From contig NZ_OW969598.1 in the NCBI RefSeq assembly GCF_943181435.1, forward strand, positions 868,001 to 932,000: a stretch of DNA of 64,000 nucleotides. The letters run 5' to 3'. Source of the DNA: Neisseria sp. Marseille-Q6792. Its GTDB lineage: Bacteria; Pseudomonadota; Gammaproteobacteria; Burkholderiales; Neisseriaceae. A program made the position numbers and the translations under genes. Of this stretch, positions 22,097 through 29,838 are shown piece after piece (the first letter of the stretch is position 1; each line of letters begins with the position of its first letter). A model generated the notes under the pieces. It saw only the letters and a program-made list of their open reading frames with translations, made no database searches and was not told the DNA's origin.

Positions 22097-22271
22097 CGTT
22101 TTCCTTCTCTTTTTCAATCAGTTTACTTGTTGAATCATCATCCATCAGAATGCGGTGCGCAGGCCCTTCCAAGTCGTCAAACTGTCCGTTTTTACCCGAC
22201 CACCAAAAAAACCAGCCGATAACAAATGCCAAAATAATGCTGATAGGCACCAGAATAAACATACTTTCCAT
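22086..22271 (-). CDS. ccoS: cbb3-type cytochrome oxidase maturation protein CcoS
   Basis: This 61-residue protein has a single N-terminal membrane helix (FILVPISIILAFVIGWFFWWS), then the highly conserved GQFDDLEGPAHRILMDDD that identifies CcoS. It helps insert heme and copper into the cbb3 oxidase that Neisseria uses in low oxygen. It starts at an ATG overlapping the upstream stop (TGATG) and its 3' end overlaps the MFS gene. The oxidase genes themselves are not in the window. Confidence 0.93.
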   Translation of the reverse strand: MESMFILVPISIILAFVIGWFFWWSGKNGQFDDLEGPAHRILMDDDSTSKLIEKEKENDGR

Positions 22272-22570
22272 CACACCGCTCCGGTCAGGTCGGTCAGAAT
22301 AAAAGTCTGCCCCGACACGTTCAAATACTCATTGCGTAAAGTCCCTACAGCCACTTCGTCAAAAAACAGCTCGATACGGTCTTTGACGACACGCCAATAT
22401 TGGGGAACTTCCGTCTGGGCAAACGGCGAAAGGACATGGTTGCCCGCCCCATCTTCCAATTTAACGGCAAAACGTCCGCTCTGCGGCCGCACCTCCGATT
22501 CATTGTCGGCAAGCAAAACAAAGAAGCCTATATGCTGTCCCGATTGGTCATGAATACTGAAATAATGCAT
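22271..22570 (-). CDS. Conserved small protein of unknown function upstream of ccoS
   Basis: This 99-residue protein has no signal peptide, membrane helix or motif that I recognise. It looks like a beta-rich cytoplasmic domain (alternating hydrophobic strands, as in QTFILTDLTGAV). The stop overlaps the ccoS start (TGATG), so translation should be coupled and it heads a three-gene unit with ccoS and the MFS gene. A link to oxidase assembly is only a positional guess. Confidence 0.75.
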   Translation of the reverse strand: MHYFSIHDQSGQHIGFFVLLADNESEVRPQSGRFAVKLEDGAGNHVLSPFAQTEVPQYWRVVKDRIELFFDEVAVGTLRNEYLNVSGQTFILTDLTGAV

Positions 22571-22920
22571 AAATTCCCCACCCGCCTTTTTTCAGACGGC
22601 ATCAACTAAAAACAGGGCGAATGTACCAGCTTGAACGGGAAAAACGCAAAGAATCCTCTCCGCAACCTTGAAAAATACCGGCATCCCGCATATTTTCCCT
22701 TCCCCATCAAAATACCCAACTTCCGCCATTTTCACGCAAACGCCCGATTAAGCCAAGCAGCCGCAACGGTTTTTTGATAAAATAACGCGTTTTTATTCAT
22801 CAACCGTTTCAGTCGGCCCCACTACTTTCCCGTCAAGGAAAGCAAAACGGATTCGGCACGGGACTTGGTTAGTATCCGGGTCCGACCCCCATGCCGTCTG
22901 AAACTTTCCGGAGTTAGAAA
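22571..22920. other. Intergenic region upstream of ackA
   Basis: There are 350 bases between divergent genes. They contain an uptake sequence half (TTCAGACGGCAT at 22592) near the left end and a complete one at 22891-22902 just before ackA. I see no gene, hairpin or repeat otherwise; promoters for both directions must lie here but none stands out. Confidence 0.5.
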
Positions 22921-24117
22921 ATGTCCCAAAAATTAATCTTGGTTTTGAACTGCGGCAGCTCGTCCCTCAAAGGTGCAGTCTTAGATAACAATAGCGGCGA
23001 AGTCCTGCTCAGCTGCCTTGCCGAAAAACTCAACCTGCCCGACGCGTACATCACATTCAAAGTAAACGGCGAAAAACACAAAGTCGACCTGTCTGCCAAG
23101 CCCGACCACACCGGCGCAGTCGAAGCCCTGATGGAAGAACTCAAAGCCCACGGCCTCGACAGCCGCATCGGTGCCATCGGCCACCGCGTCGTCAGCGGCG
23201 GCGAACTGTACAGCGAATCCATCCTCGTTGACGACGAAGTCATTGCCGGCATCGAAAAATGCATCCCGCTCGCCCCTCTGCACAACCCCGCCCACCTCTT
23301 GGGTCTGCGTGCCGCACAAAGCATTTTCAAAGGCCTGCCCAACGTCGTCGTTTTCGACACCGCCTTCCACCAAACCATGCCGGAACACGCCTACAAATAC
23401 GCCATTCCGCAAGAATACTATGAAAAATACGGCCTGCGCCGCTACGGCGCGCACGGTACCAGCTACCGCTTCGTTGCCGACGAAACCGCACGCTTCCTCG
23501 GCAAAGACAAAAAAGACCTGCGCATGGTCATCGCCCACCTGGGTAACGGCGCATCCATTACCGCCGTCGCCAACGGCGAATCACGCGACACCAGCATGGG
23601 TCTGACACCGCTGGAAGGCCTCGTAATGGGTACGCGCAGCGGCGACATCGATCCTGCCGTATTCGGTTTCCTAGCCGATAATGCCGACATGTCCGTCAAA
23701 GAAGTAACCGAGATGCTGAACAAAAAATCCGGCCTGCTCGGTTTGTCCGGCCTGTCCAACGACTGCCGCACTATCGAAGAAGAATCCGGTAAAGGCCATC
23801 CCGGCGCGAAACTCGCCCTGGACGTCTTCATCTACCGCCTCGCCAAATACATCGGCAGCATGGCTGTGGCTGCCGGTGGTCTGGACGTACTCGTCTTCAC
23901 CGGCGGTATCGGCGAAAACTCCGAAATCATCCGCGAGCGCGTACTCGGCTACTTGGGCTTCCTCGGTCTGAAAGCCGATCACGAGGCCAACCTGAAGGCA
24001 CGCTTCGGTAACGCAGGCGTAATTACGACTGCCGACAGCACGGCCGTTGCCGTTGTGATTCCGACCAATGAAGAATTGATGATTGCACACGATACCGCTC
24101 GCTTGAGCGGTTTGTAA
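22921..24117 (+). CDS. ackA: Acetate kinase
   Basis: This 398-residue enzyme interconverts acetate + ATP and acetyl phosphate + ADP. It begins with the ASKHA signature LVLNCGSSSLKGAV and carries GHRVVSGGE (residues about 88-96), VFDTAFHQTMP with the catalytic Asp, AHLGNGASITAV, DTSMGLTPLEGLVMGTRSGDIDP and FTGGIGENSEIIRERV. Full length. No pta partner is adjacent. It ends with a strong intrinsic terminator. Confidence 0.97.
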   Translation: MSQKLILVLNCGSSSLKGAVLDNNSGEVLLSCLAEKLNLPDAYITFKVNGEKHKVDLSAKPDHTGAVEALMEELKAHGLDSRIGAIGHRVVSGGELYSESILVDDEVIAGIEKCIPLAPLHNPAHLLGLRAAQSIFKGLPNVVVFDTAFHQTMPEHAYKYAIPQEYYEKYGLRRYGAHGTSYRFVADETARFLGKDKKDLRMVIAHLGNGASITAVANGESRDTSMGLTPLEGLVMGTRSGDIDPAVFGFLADNADMSVKEVTEMLNKKSGLLGLSGLSNDCRTIEEESGKGHPGAKLALDVFIYRLAKYIGSMAVAAGGLDVLVFTGGIGENSEIIRERVLGYLGFLGLKADHEANLKARFGNAGVITTADSTAVAVVIPTNEELMIAHDTARLSGL

Positions 24118-24133
24118 GATTCAATCCGCACGC

Positions 24134-24161
24134 AAACTGCCTCTGGAAACAGAGGCAGTTT
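24134..24161 (+). terminator. Intrinsic terminator of ackA
   Basis: AAACTGCCTCT and AGAGGCAGTTT form an 11-bp stem with a 6-base loop followed by a run of T, 16 bases after the stop. Confidence 0.93.
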
Positions 24162-24173
24162 TTTTCTACCCTA

Positions 24174-24317
24174 ATGCCCAAACAATACACACTTGATAGC
24201 TTCAAGGTATCGGCACTTAGTCGTGGAACATCTATGAGAGTTAGAGACTGGTTGAAAAATAAAAATTTTAATGAACAGTATCAATACGGTATTAAAGCTC
24301 TTGAACGATTTGGTTAG
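24174..24317 (+). pseudogene. C-terminal tail of a polymorphic toxin (orphan remnant)
   Basis: An open frame of 47 codons ends with DWLKNKNFNEQYQYGIKALERFG and a TAG. Base composition is strongly AT-rich compared with ackA. No N-terminal toxin module, signal peptide or ribosome-binding site precedes it. Its position directly before an immunity-like gene suggests it is the 3' end of a displaced Rhs/Maf-type toxin, left behind as a silent cassette. I cannot name the toxin family. Confidence 0.5.
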
Positions 24318-24336
24318 AAATTTTAGGAGTAGGAAT

Positions 24337-24693
24337 ATGAAGTTTAATAATATATCTCAAGCTATTCAGTATTTTGAAAAGTATTCTGATATACATGGAA
24401 AAGCAACGTTGGAAGGAAACTACAAATTAGCTAACAGTAGCTATAAGAAAATAGTTAGTGCTAAAAATTATCTTCTTTCTATTGATAAAATAGATAGTTT
24501 AGAAGTCTTGTTACATAGCAAGTCAAGCTCCGTCATAAATTGGGCTGCAAGTTATTTATTATTTAGTAAAAATTTTTCAGAAATTAGCCAAGAAAAATTA
24601 GCAGAAATAGCTAATACTTCAGATATATTTGGACTTGATGCCGAGACTATTTTAAGTGAATGGAAATCAGGTAATTTAAGCTTAGAAAACTAA
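24337..24693 (+). CDS. Immunity-like protein (DUF2019-type) of an orphan toxin cassette
   Basis: This 118-residue helical protein has a segment KSSSVINWAASYLLFSKNFSEISQEKLAEIA resembling the DUF2019 family found as immunity proteins beside bacterial polymorphic toxins. The ATG at 24337 has AGGAGTAGGAAT upstream and is preferred over an ATG 22 codons earlier that overlaps the toxin tail. G+C is far below the flanking core genes, indicating transfer. The toxin it would neutralise is only a fragment here, so it may act as an orphan immunity gene against sibling attack. The family assignment is from recollection of the pattern. Confidence 0.65.
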   Translation: MKFNNISQAIQYFEKYSDIHGKATLEGNYKLANSSYKKIVSAKNYLLSIDKIDSLEVLLHSKSSSVINWAASYLLFSKNFSEISQEKLAEIANTSDIFGLDAETILSEWKSGNLSLEN

Positions 24694-24894
24694 GAAAACG
24701 GCTTAGCGTATAACCGTTTCCGTTACTATAATCCTGAAACGGCTTGTTACCTAAATTCTGATCCGATTGGATTAGAAGGTGCTAGCACGCCGTATTTTTA
24801 TGTCCAAAATCCTTTAGATTTTCTTGATCCATTTGGCCTAAAATGTATTAAAAATTCGGCACCCATTCAAACCGTGCAGCTGACTACTTTTTAA
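24694..24894 (+). pseudogene. Rhs core-domain 3' fragment (silent cassette)
   Basis: Directly after the immunity stop, and in the same frame, 66 open codons encode the C-terminal Rhs repeat-associated core: YNRFRYYNPETACYLNSDPIG, then a YFYVQNPLDFLDPFGL block ending in the hallmark DPFGL. It ends at TAA (24892-24894) after about 17 divergent residues. There is no start codon or upstream core, so it is a cassette that could recombine into a full Rhs gene to swap its toxic tip. Confidence 0.8.
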
Positions 24895-25112
24895 TCAACC
24901 CGTTATTTTCTATAAAATACATATTCTTAAGATAGTTATCCACAAAAGGTACACACACCGGCAAACACTTCCTGTGTTTACTCTTGACTGCTTATTTTTC
25001 CATCAATTATTTTTTCTGCTTTATTTTCAAATGACAAACCGGCTTATACACAAAATTTTCACATCTTCAGGCGGTTTCCATGTGTATAGCGGGCATTGCC
25101 CTGTCAAATAAA
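24895..25112. other. AT-rich intergenic region with two DnaA-box matches
   Basis: No gene is visible in this AT-rich spacer. TTATCCACA at 24936-24944 and TTATACACA at 25044-25052 are exact matches to the DnaA-box consensus TTATNCACA, on the same strand about 108 bases apart. No replication initiator gene lies nearby, so a function as an origin is unsupported; they could titrate DnaA or be chance. Confidence 0.5.
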
Positions 25113-25138
25113 ATGCCGTCTGAAATTTCAGACGGCAT
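25113..25138 (-). terminator. DUS inverted-pair terminator after dsbD
   Basis: Inverted uptake sequences with a 2-base loop, 13 bases past the dsbD stop on the minus strand. Confidence 0.85.
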
Positions 25139-25151
25139 TGTAAAAATCGGA

Positions 25152-26951
25152 TTAACGGTTCCGTTCATACCACTCGATAAACTTGTCTGCTTTGACAAAC
25201 CCCAACAGCGGTTCGCTGTGGCTGCCGTCCGCGCGGACGACAAATACACCCGGCGGCCCGAACAATCCGTATTCTTTCAATAATGCCTGATGATCCGGCG
25301 TGTTGGCAGTTACATCGATTTGGAAGAATCGTCCCATATCGACTGCCTGATGGACTTCCGGCTGATTGAGTGTATATGCCGCCATTTCTTTACAGGAAAT
25401 ACACCAGTCCGCATAAAAATCCAAGATAACCGGTTTATCGGGATATTCTTTCAATGCATCCGCCATTGCAACTTTCAGTGCCGCAACATCGGTAAACATT
25501 TTTCCATGTTCGGCAGGGTTACCTGCTTCAGACGGCGGATTGAGCGTCAGAAAATGGTGAAGTGCAGTCGTTTTCCCATTTGCACTCTGCCAGCCAAACC
25601 ATGCGCCGCCTATCAACAATACGCCTCCAAATGCATACGCCGCTGCTTTCAGACGGCATTTCTGCTTGCGTCCGTTACCCAAAAGCATAAAGGCCGGAAC
25701 CAGCATCAAAAGGGTGTAAAGCACCACTACCAGATAATAAGGCAGATGCGGTGTGGCAAGATAAACCGCTACAGCCAAAAGGATAAAGCCGAAAGCGTAT
25801 TTGATGGCATTCATCCAGTCGCCGGCTTTAGGGAGGATGTGTCCGCCGAATGTACCGATAATAATCAGCGGTACACCGGTACCGAGTGCCAAGACATAAA
25901 GTGCCAAACCGCCGAGGACAGCATCACCCGTCTGACCGATGTAACCCAAAGCAAATGCCAGCGGCGGAGCGACACACGGGCCGACAATCAGTGCGGACAA
26001 TATGCCCATTACGAAAACGGATACTATCTTGCCGCCGGAAAGCCTGCTGCTTTGATTCTGAAAATATGACTGTACGGCATTGGGCAGTTGGATATTGAAC
26101 ATGCCGAACATGGACAACGCCAATATGACCATTAAAGCCGATGCCGCCAACACCACCCAAGCCTGCTGCAACCATACGGTCAGCAGCGCGCCCGTCAGTC
26201 CGGCAACAATACCGACCAATGTGTAAGTCAACGCCAACCCCTGAACATAAACGACAGTCAATGCCAATGCCCGCGCCTTGCTCGCCTTTTTATCCCCGAC
26301 CACGATGCTGGAAACAATCGGAAGCAAAGGATACATACAGGCGGTGAAGCTCAGGCCCAAACCGGCGAGAAAAAACGCCAAAAGATTGGCGTTGAGCGTA
26401 TCCCAAGACAGTTTGAAACGGCTGCTGTCCGGAGTATTTTTCGGACTTGTAGAACGCTCACCGTCTGAAGGTTCTTTTTGCAGGAACCGGTCTTTTGCCG
26501 ATACAGGTTCATCACTCTGAACCTGATAAACACCGTTGCCGGAAATGTCGAGTTCCGTATCTACAGGCGGATAGCATACACCTGCTTCCGCACACCCTTG
26601 ATAGGTCAAGACCAATTTATACGGCTTGCCGACAGGTTTGGTATATGGGAAGGCAACCAGAGCCTCTTGATGAAAAACCGTCTGTTTGCCGAAAAACTCA
26701 TCTTCTTTTTCCTCGCCCTTGCCAAACGAAGGCTGACCCAACAAACCTGCGGGATCGGTTTGCGCGATAATTTTTGCCTGATACATATAGTATCCGTCGG
26801 CAATCTTGAAGCGGACGTTTACACCATCATCCGTCACGCTGACCTGAGGCACAAATGCCTTTTCCGGCGGTAACAAATCGTTCGCGTCCAGCGCAAAAGC
26901 CTGACCGCACAAAACGAAAAATAAGGTAAAAAAGTAAATCAGTTTTTTCAT
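25152..26951 (-). CDS. dsbD: Thiol:disulfide interchange protein DsbD
   Basis: This 599-residue inner-membrane protein moves electrons from cytoplasmic thioredoxin to periplasmic DsbC and cytochrome maturation factors. A signal peptide (MKKLIYFFTLFFVLCGQAFA) precedes the periplasmic alpha domain with its Cys pair in GCAEAGVCYPP. About eight membrane helices contain the two redox Cys (TACMYPLLP and GPCVAPP). A C-terminal thioredoxin-like domain has WCISCKEM. All six catalytic Cys are present. An uptake sequence lies in the coding region near 25648. The ATG at 26951 is chosen because it starts the signal peptide; an ATG 12 codons upstream is possible. Confidence 0.96.
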   Translation of the reverse strand: MKKLIYFFTLFFVLCGQAFALDANDLLPPEKAFVPQVSVTDDGVNVRFKIADGYYMYQAKIIAQTDPAGLLGQPSFGKGEEKEDEFFGKQTVFHQEALVAFPYTKPVGKPYKLVLTYQGCAEAGVCYPPVDTELDISGNGVYQVQSDEPVSAKDRFLQKEPSDGERSTSPKNTPDSSRFKLSWDTLNANLLAFFLAGLGLSFTACMYPLLPIVSSIVVGDKKASKARALALTVVYVQGLALTYTLVGIVAGLTGALLTVWLQQAWVVLAASALMVILALSMFGMFNIQLPNAVQSYFQNQSSRLSGGKIVSVFVMGILSALIVGPCVAPPLAFALGYIGQTGDAVLGGLALYVLALGTGVPLIIIGTFGGHILPKAGDWMNAIKYAFGFILLAVAVYLATPHLPYYLVVVLYTLLMLVPAFMLLGNGRKQKCRLKAAAYAFGGVLLIGGAWFGWQSANGKTTALHHFLTLNPPSEAGNPAEHGKMFTDVAALKVAMADALKEYPDKPVILDFYADWCISCKEMAAYTLNQPEVHQAVDMGRFFQIDVTANTPDHQALLKEYGLFGPPGVFVVRADGSHSEPLLGFVKADKFIEWYERNR

Positions 26952-27073
26952 AACTAAGCCCGTTTCGGACAGATAAGTTTCCGACATTATATAGGGTGCG
27001 GTTGACTGCTGAATTTAATTTATGTAAAACCACCATTGATCAAACCTATAAACACCCTACCTGATAATACGCC

Positions 27074-27544
27074 ATGTATGATGTAAATACACACGATGTC
27101 CGCCGATTTTTCGCCAAAGTATGGGAACACCGCCTCCGCCCGTTACAGCTGAGTGCATTAGAGCAAAAGGCTCTTCGCATTATCGAGGCACACCCCGAAT
27201 ACCACCGTTACCTCGAACATATCGAAAACCATCTGGATACCTGCTGGCTGCCGGAAAACGGAGAAAGCAACCCGTTTCTTCACATGTCGCTGCACCTTTC
27301 CATCCAAGAACAGGCAGGCATAGACCAACCGCACGGGATACATGCTATCCATAAAACATTGTGTGCCAAAAACGGCTGGCTCAAAGCCGAACACGACATG
27401 ATGGAGGCCTTGGCAGAAACCTTATGGACGGCGCAACGCTACGGAACGGGATTGGATGTCAACGCCTACATGACCAGGTTACGCAGGCTTGTCGGCTTGG
27501 GGGCTGAAGACAATGCCAGACCCAACCCTCACGAAATCTCCTAG
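27074..27544 (+). CDS. DUF1841 family protein
   Basis: This 156-residue cytoplasmic protein opens with YDVNTHDVRRFFAKVWEHR and contains NPFLHMSLHLSIQEQAGIDQPHGI and HDMMEALAETLWTAQR, the conserved blocks of DUF1841. This family is widespread in beta- and gamma-proteobacteria with unknown function; the His-rich central segment may bind a metal. It is divergent from dsbD and followed by a DUS terminator. Confidence 0.85.
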   Translation: MYDVNTHDVRRFFAKVWEHRLRPLQLSALEQKALRIIEAHPEYHRYLEHIENHLDTCWLPENGESNPFLHMSLHLSIQEQAGIDQPHGIHAIHKTLCAKNGWLKAEHDMMEALAETLWTAQRYGTGLDVNAYMTRLRRLVGLGAEDNARPNPHEIS

Positions 27545-27565
27545 GAGCATCGAACCGGTTACAAT

Positions 27566-27603
27566 ATGCCGTCTGAAACCGAACAGACCTTTTCAGACGG
27601 CAT
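27566..27603. terminator. DUS inverted-pair terminator between convergent genes
   Basis: Inverted uptake sequences with a 14-base loop stand between the DUF1841 gene (plus) and hpnC (minus) and may serve both. Confidence 0.85.
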
Positions 27604-27623
27604 ATCGGTTTGAATATGCCGCC

Positions 27624-28436
27624 TTATCGCCATACCGCACGTTTCAACATAATCAGCCAATCTTTCTTGTCCAAAAGGGGACGCTGGGCAAACACATCAT
27701 ATCGACACGCATCCAGTTTCTGCAAAATCATCTGCGCACCCAACACAATCATACGAAGTTCCAAACCGATACGCCCCTTTAATTCCTTTGCCAAGGGGGA
27801 ACCGGCCCTCAACATACGGAATGCGCGTCGGCATTGGAAGGCCATCAGACGTTGAAACGCCGCATCCGCCCTGCCTGCCGCAATCTGTTCTTCAGCAACA
27901 CCAAATTTCAGCAAATCGTCCTGAGGGATATAGACACGCCCTTTACGCCAATCGACAGCCACATCCTGCCAAAAATTCACAAGCTGCAAAGCCGTGCAGA
28001 TACCGTCGCTTTGCGCCACGCTCACCGCATCTGTTTTTCCGTATAAGGCCAACATGATGCGTCCGACAGGATTGGCAGAACGCCGGCAATAATCGACCAG
28101 TTCGCCGAAATTTTCATACCTTGTTTTAACCACATCCTGAGAAAATGCAGAAAGCAAATCATAAAACGGCTGTAAATCCAAACCAAACGGTCTAACAGCC
28201 TCGGCATCCAATCGGGCAATCAAAGGATGTGCAGACTGTCCGCCGGATGCCAACACATCCAACTCGCGCCGCAATACGTCCAAATTTTCCAACCTCTCCT
28301 CAATCGGAAAATCTCCCTCATCCGCCATATCGTCCGCAGTCCGTGCAAACGCATATACAGCATGGACCGGCTTTCTTAACCTGCGCGGCAAAATCAATGA
28401 GCCGACAGGAAAATTCTCATAATGCCCAACCGACAT
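27624..28436 (-). CDS. hpnC: Squalene/phytoene synthase family protein, HpnC type
   Basis: This 270-residue all-helical prenyl-condensing enzyme has both Asp-rich motifs: ADDMADEGD (about residues 34-42) and LVNFWQDVAVDWRKGRVYIP (about residues 152-171), the latter typical of HpnC. In hopanoid bacteria HpnC turns presqualene diphosphate into hydroxysqualene, with HpnD and HpnE doing the flanking steps. No hpnD, hpnE or squalene-hopene cyclase is nearby, so the product in this organism is uncertain. Length matches the family. Confidence 0.82.
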   Translation of the reverse strand: MSVGHYENFPVGSLILPRRLRKPVHAVYAFARTADDMADEGDFPIEERLENLDVLRRELDVLASGGQSAHPLIARLDAEAVRPFGLDLQPFYDLLSAFSQDVVKTRYENFGELVDYCRRSANPVGRIMLALYGKTDAVSVAQSDGICTALQLVNFWQDVAVDWRKGRVYIPQDDLLKFGVAEEQIAAGRADAAFQRLMAFQCRRAFRMLRAGSPLAKELKGRIGLELRMIVLGAQMILQKLDACRYDVFAQRPLLDKKDWLIMLKRAVWR

Positions 28437-28458
28437 AATTTAACCCCCATACGGAAAA

Positions 28459-28497
28459 ATGCCGTCTGAAACGGAGCAAACCATTTTCAAACGGCAT
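28459..28497 (-). terminator. Imperfect DUS-pair terminator after slyD
   Basis: ATGCCGTCTGAA faces TTCAAACGGCAT; one G-to-A change weakens the right arm as an uptake signal, but the hairpin remains. Confidence 0.7.
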
Positions 28498-28522
28498 CCA
28501 ATATCGACAAGTTGCCGGCACA

Positions 28523-29005
28523 TCAATGATGGTGATGACCGTGCGGGCCATGGACATGTCCGTGTGCGATTTCCTCATCAGATGCATCGCGCACACTTTC
28601 AACCGTAGCCTTAAAACGGATTTTCATACCGGCCAAAGGATGGTTGCCGTCCACTACCGCCTTTCCGTCGGCAACATCGGTTACACGGTAGATAATAACT
28701 TCGCCGGTTTCCGGATCGTCAGCTTCAAACATCATGCCGACTTCGACCTCCACAGGGAACACGCCGACATCTTCGATACGCACCAAATCCGGCTCCTGCT
28801 CGCCGAACGCATCATCTGGCGAAAGCACCACATCTACCGTATCGCCGACATCCTTGCCGTGCAACGCCTCTTCCACCAAAGGGAAAATACCGTCATAACC
28901 ACCATGTAAATACACAATCGGTTCTTCAGTCTTATCCAGAAGCTGATTGTTGACATCATACATTTCATAATGCAGAGAAACGACGGAATTTTTCACGATA
29001 GCCAT
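28523..29005 (-). CDS. slyD: FKBP-type peptidyl-prolyl isomerase SlyD
   Basis: This 160-residue cytoplasmic prolyl isomerase/chaperone has an FKBP domain (VVSLHYEMYDVNNQLLDKTEE, and LHGKDVGDTVDVVLSPDDAFG) interrupted by the IF chaperone flap (residues about 75-125). It ends in a short His-rich tail HGHVHGPHGHHHH that binds nickel or other metals. The ATG at 29005 has AAAGGATAAAT upstream; a 16-codon upstream extension is rejected. The family assists folding and nickel delivery. Confidence 0.95.
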   Translation of the reverse strand: MAIVKNSVVSLHYEMYDVNNQLLDKTEEPIVYLHGGYDGIFPLVEEALHGKDVGDTVDVVLSPDDAFGEQEPDLVRIEDVGVFPVEVEVGMMFEADDPETGEVIIYRVTDVADGKAVVDGNHPLAGMKIRFKATVESVRDASDEEIAHGHVHGPHGHHHH

Positions 29006-29352
29006 ATTTATCCTTTCGGGAACAGCAGATTGATTACAGGCGAATTCTAACACAACCCTCTCCCCCGTCGATTACCATTAACCTATTCACAGACTATTCT
29101 CCGCCTGTCAAAATGTAAAGTTTTGTTATTTTATTATTATGTTGTTTTTGCGCAACATGGAATAAATACCGCTCTTTTCATCCGCCACTCCCCCTGTCAT
29201 GCCCCGATAAATCATACAACATACTGAATTATATCAATCTATATAATATTCCTGACCATCAGGCTTTCAATGAGGCAGTTGTTTTACAGGATTTATCACT
29301 CTCCCTACCTAAAAACTTTTCATTCAATCTTTACTTAGCATTTTTTACGACA

Positions 29353-29381
29353 TTGCAATCCCTTATTTCATGGTGCATAAT
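29353..29381 (+). promoter_or_regulatory. Likely sigma-70 promoter of lip
   Basis: TTGCAA and CATAAT are separated by exactly 17 bases, about 100 bases upstream of the lip start codon. This is a good match to the housekeeping consensus, fitting the strong expression of H.8 lipoprotein. The remaining intergenic sequence (29006-29352) is AT-rich and shows no gene. Confidence 0.65.
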
Positions 29382-29480
29382 TACGCGAAATTCAGCAATG
29401 AATTTCCAACCCAGTTTGTAGTACGGTCAATGAAGACCGGTTTGTTTCAATAATTTAAATTGATTTTAAAGGTTACTAAA

Positions 29481-29732
29481 ATGAAAAAATCCCTGTTTGC
29501 TGCTGCTTTGTTGTCTTTGGCTCTGGCCGCCTGCGGCGGAGAAAAAGCTGCTGAAGCTCCTGCTTCCGAAGCTCCTGCCTCTGAGGCCGCTGCTTCTGAA
29601 GCTCCTGCTTCCGAGGCTCCTGCCGCTGAAGCCCCTGCTGCCGAAGCTGCTGCTTCCGAAGCTCCTGCTGCTGAAGCTCCTGCTGCCGAGGCTGCTGCTT
29701 CTGAAGCTCCTGCTTCTGAAGCTGCAAAATAA
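29481..29732 (+). CDS. lip: H.8 outer-membrane lipoprotein Lip
   Basis: This 83-residue precursor has a lipoprotein signal peptide MKKSLFAAALLSLALAAC with the lipobox LAAC, so Cys18 becomes the acylated N terminus. The mature protein is almost entirely AAEAP-like pentapeptide repeats (about 12 units of A-A/S-E-A-P/A), the H.8 epitope of pathogenic Neisseria. Variation in repeat number between strains is expected. The ATG has AAAGG upstream. It ends before a strong terminator. Antisense open frames are artefacts of the repeat. Confidence 0.95.
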   Translation: MKKSLFAAALLSLALAACGGEKAAEAPASEAPASEAAASEAPASEAPAAEAPAAEAAASEAPAAEAPAAEAAASEAPASEAAK

Positions 29733-29747
29733 GCATTTTCTGCTTGC

Positions 29748-29782
29748 AAAAAAGCAGGATACTTTGCGTATCCTGCTTTTTT
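29748..29782 (+). terminator. Intrinsic terminator of lip
   Basis: AAAAAGCAGGATA and TATCCTGCTTTTT form a long stem with a short loop ending in a T-run, 20 bases past the stop. Confidence 0.92.
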
Positions 29783-29838
29783 AATTTTCCAGACGCATTT
29801 AATCCTATTTCTCAATCTCCACTCTTTTTCCCAAAAAC

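Noticed and set aside
24271..24336. Upstream ATG for the immunity-like gene
   Set aside because: It overlaps the toxin tail and has no ribosome-binding site, whereas ATG 24337 has AGGAGT.
29447..29815. Antisense and shifted frames over lip
   Set aside because: The repeat makes all frames open; only the lipoprotein frame has a signal peptide and ribosome-binding site.
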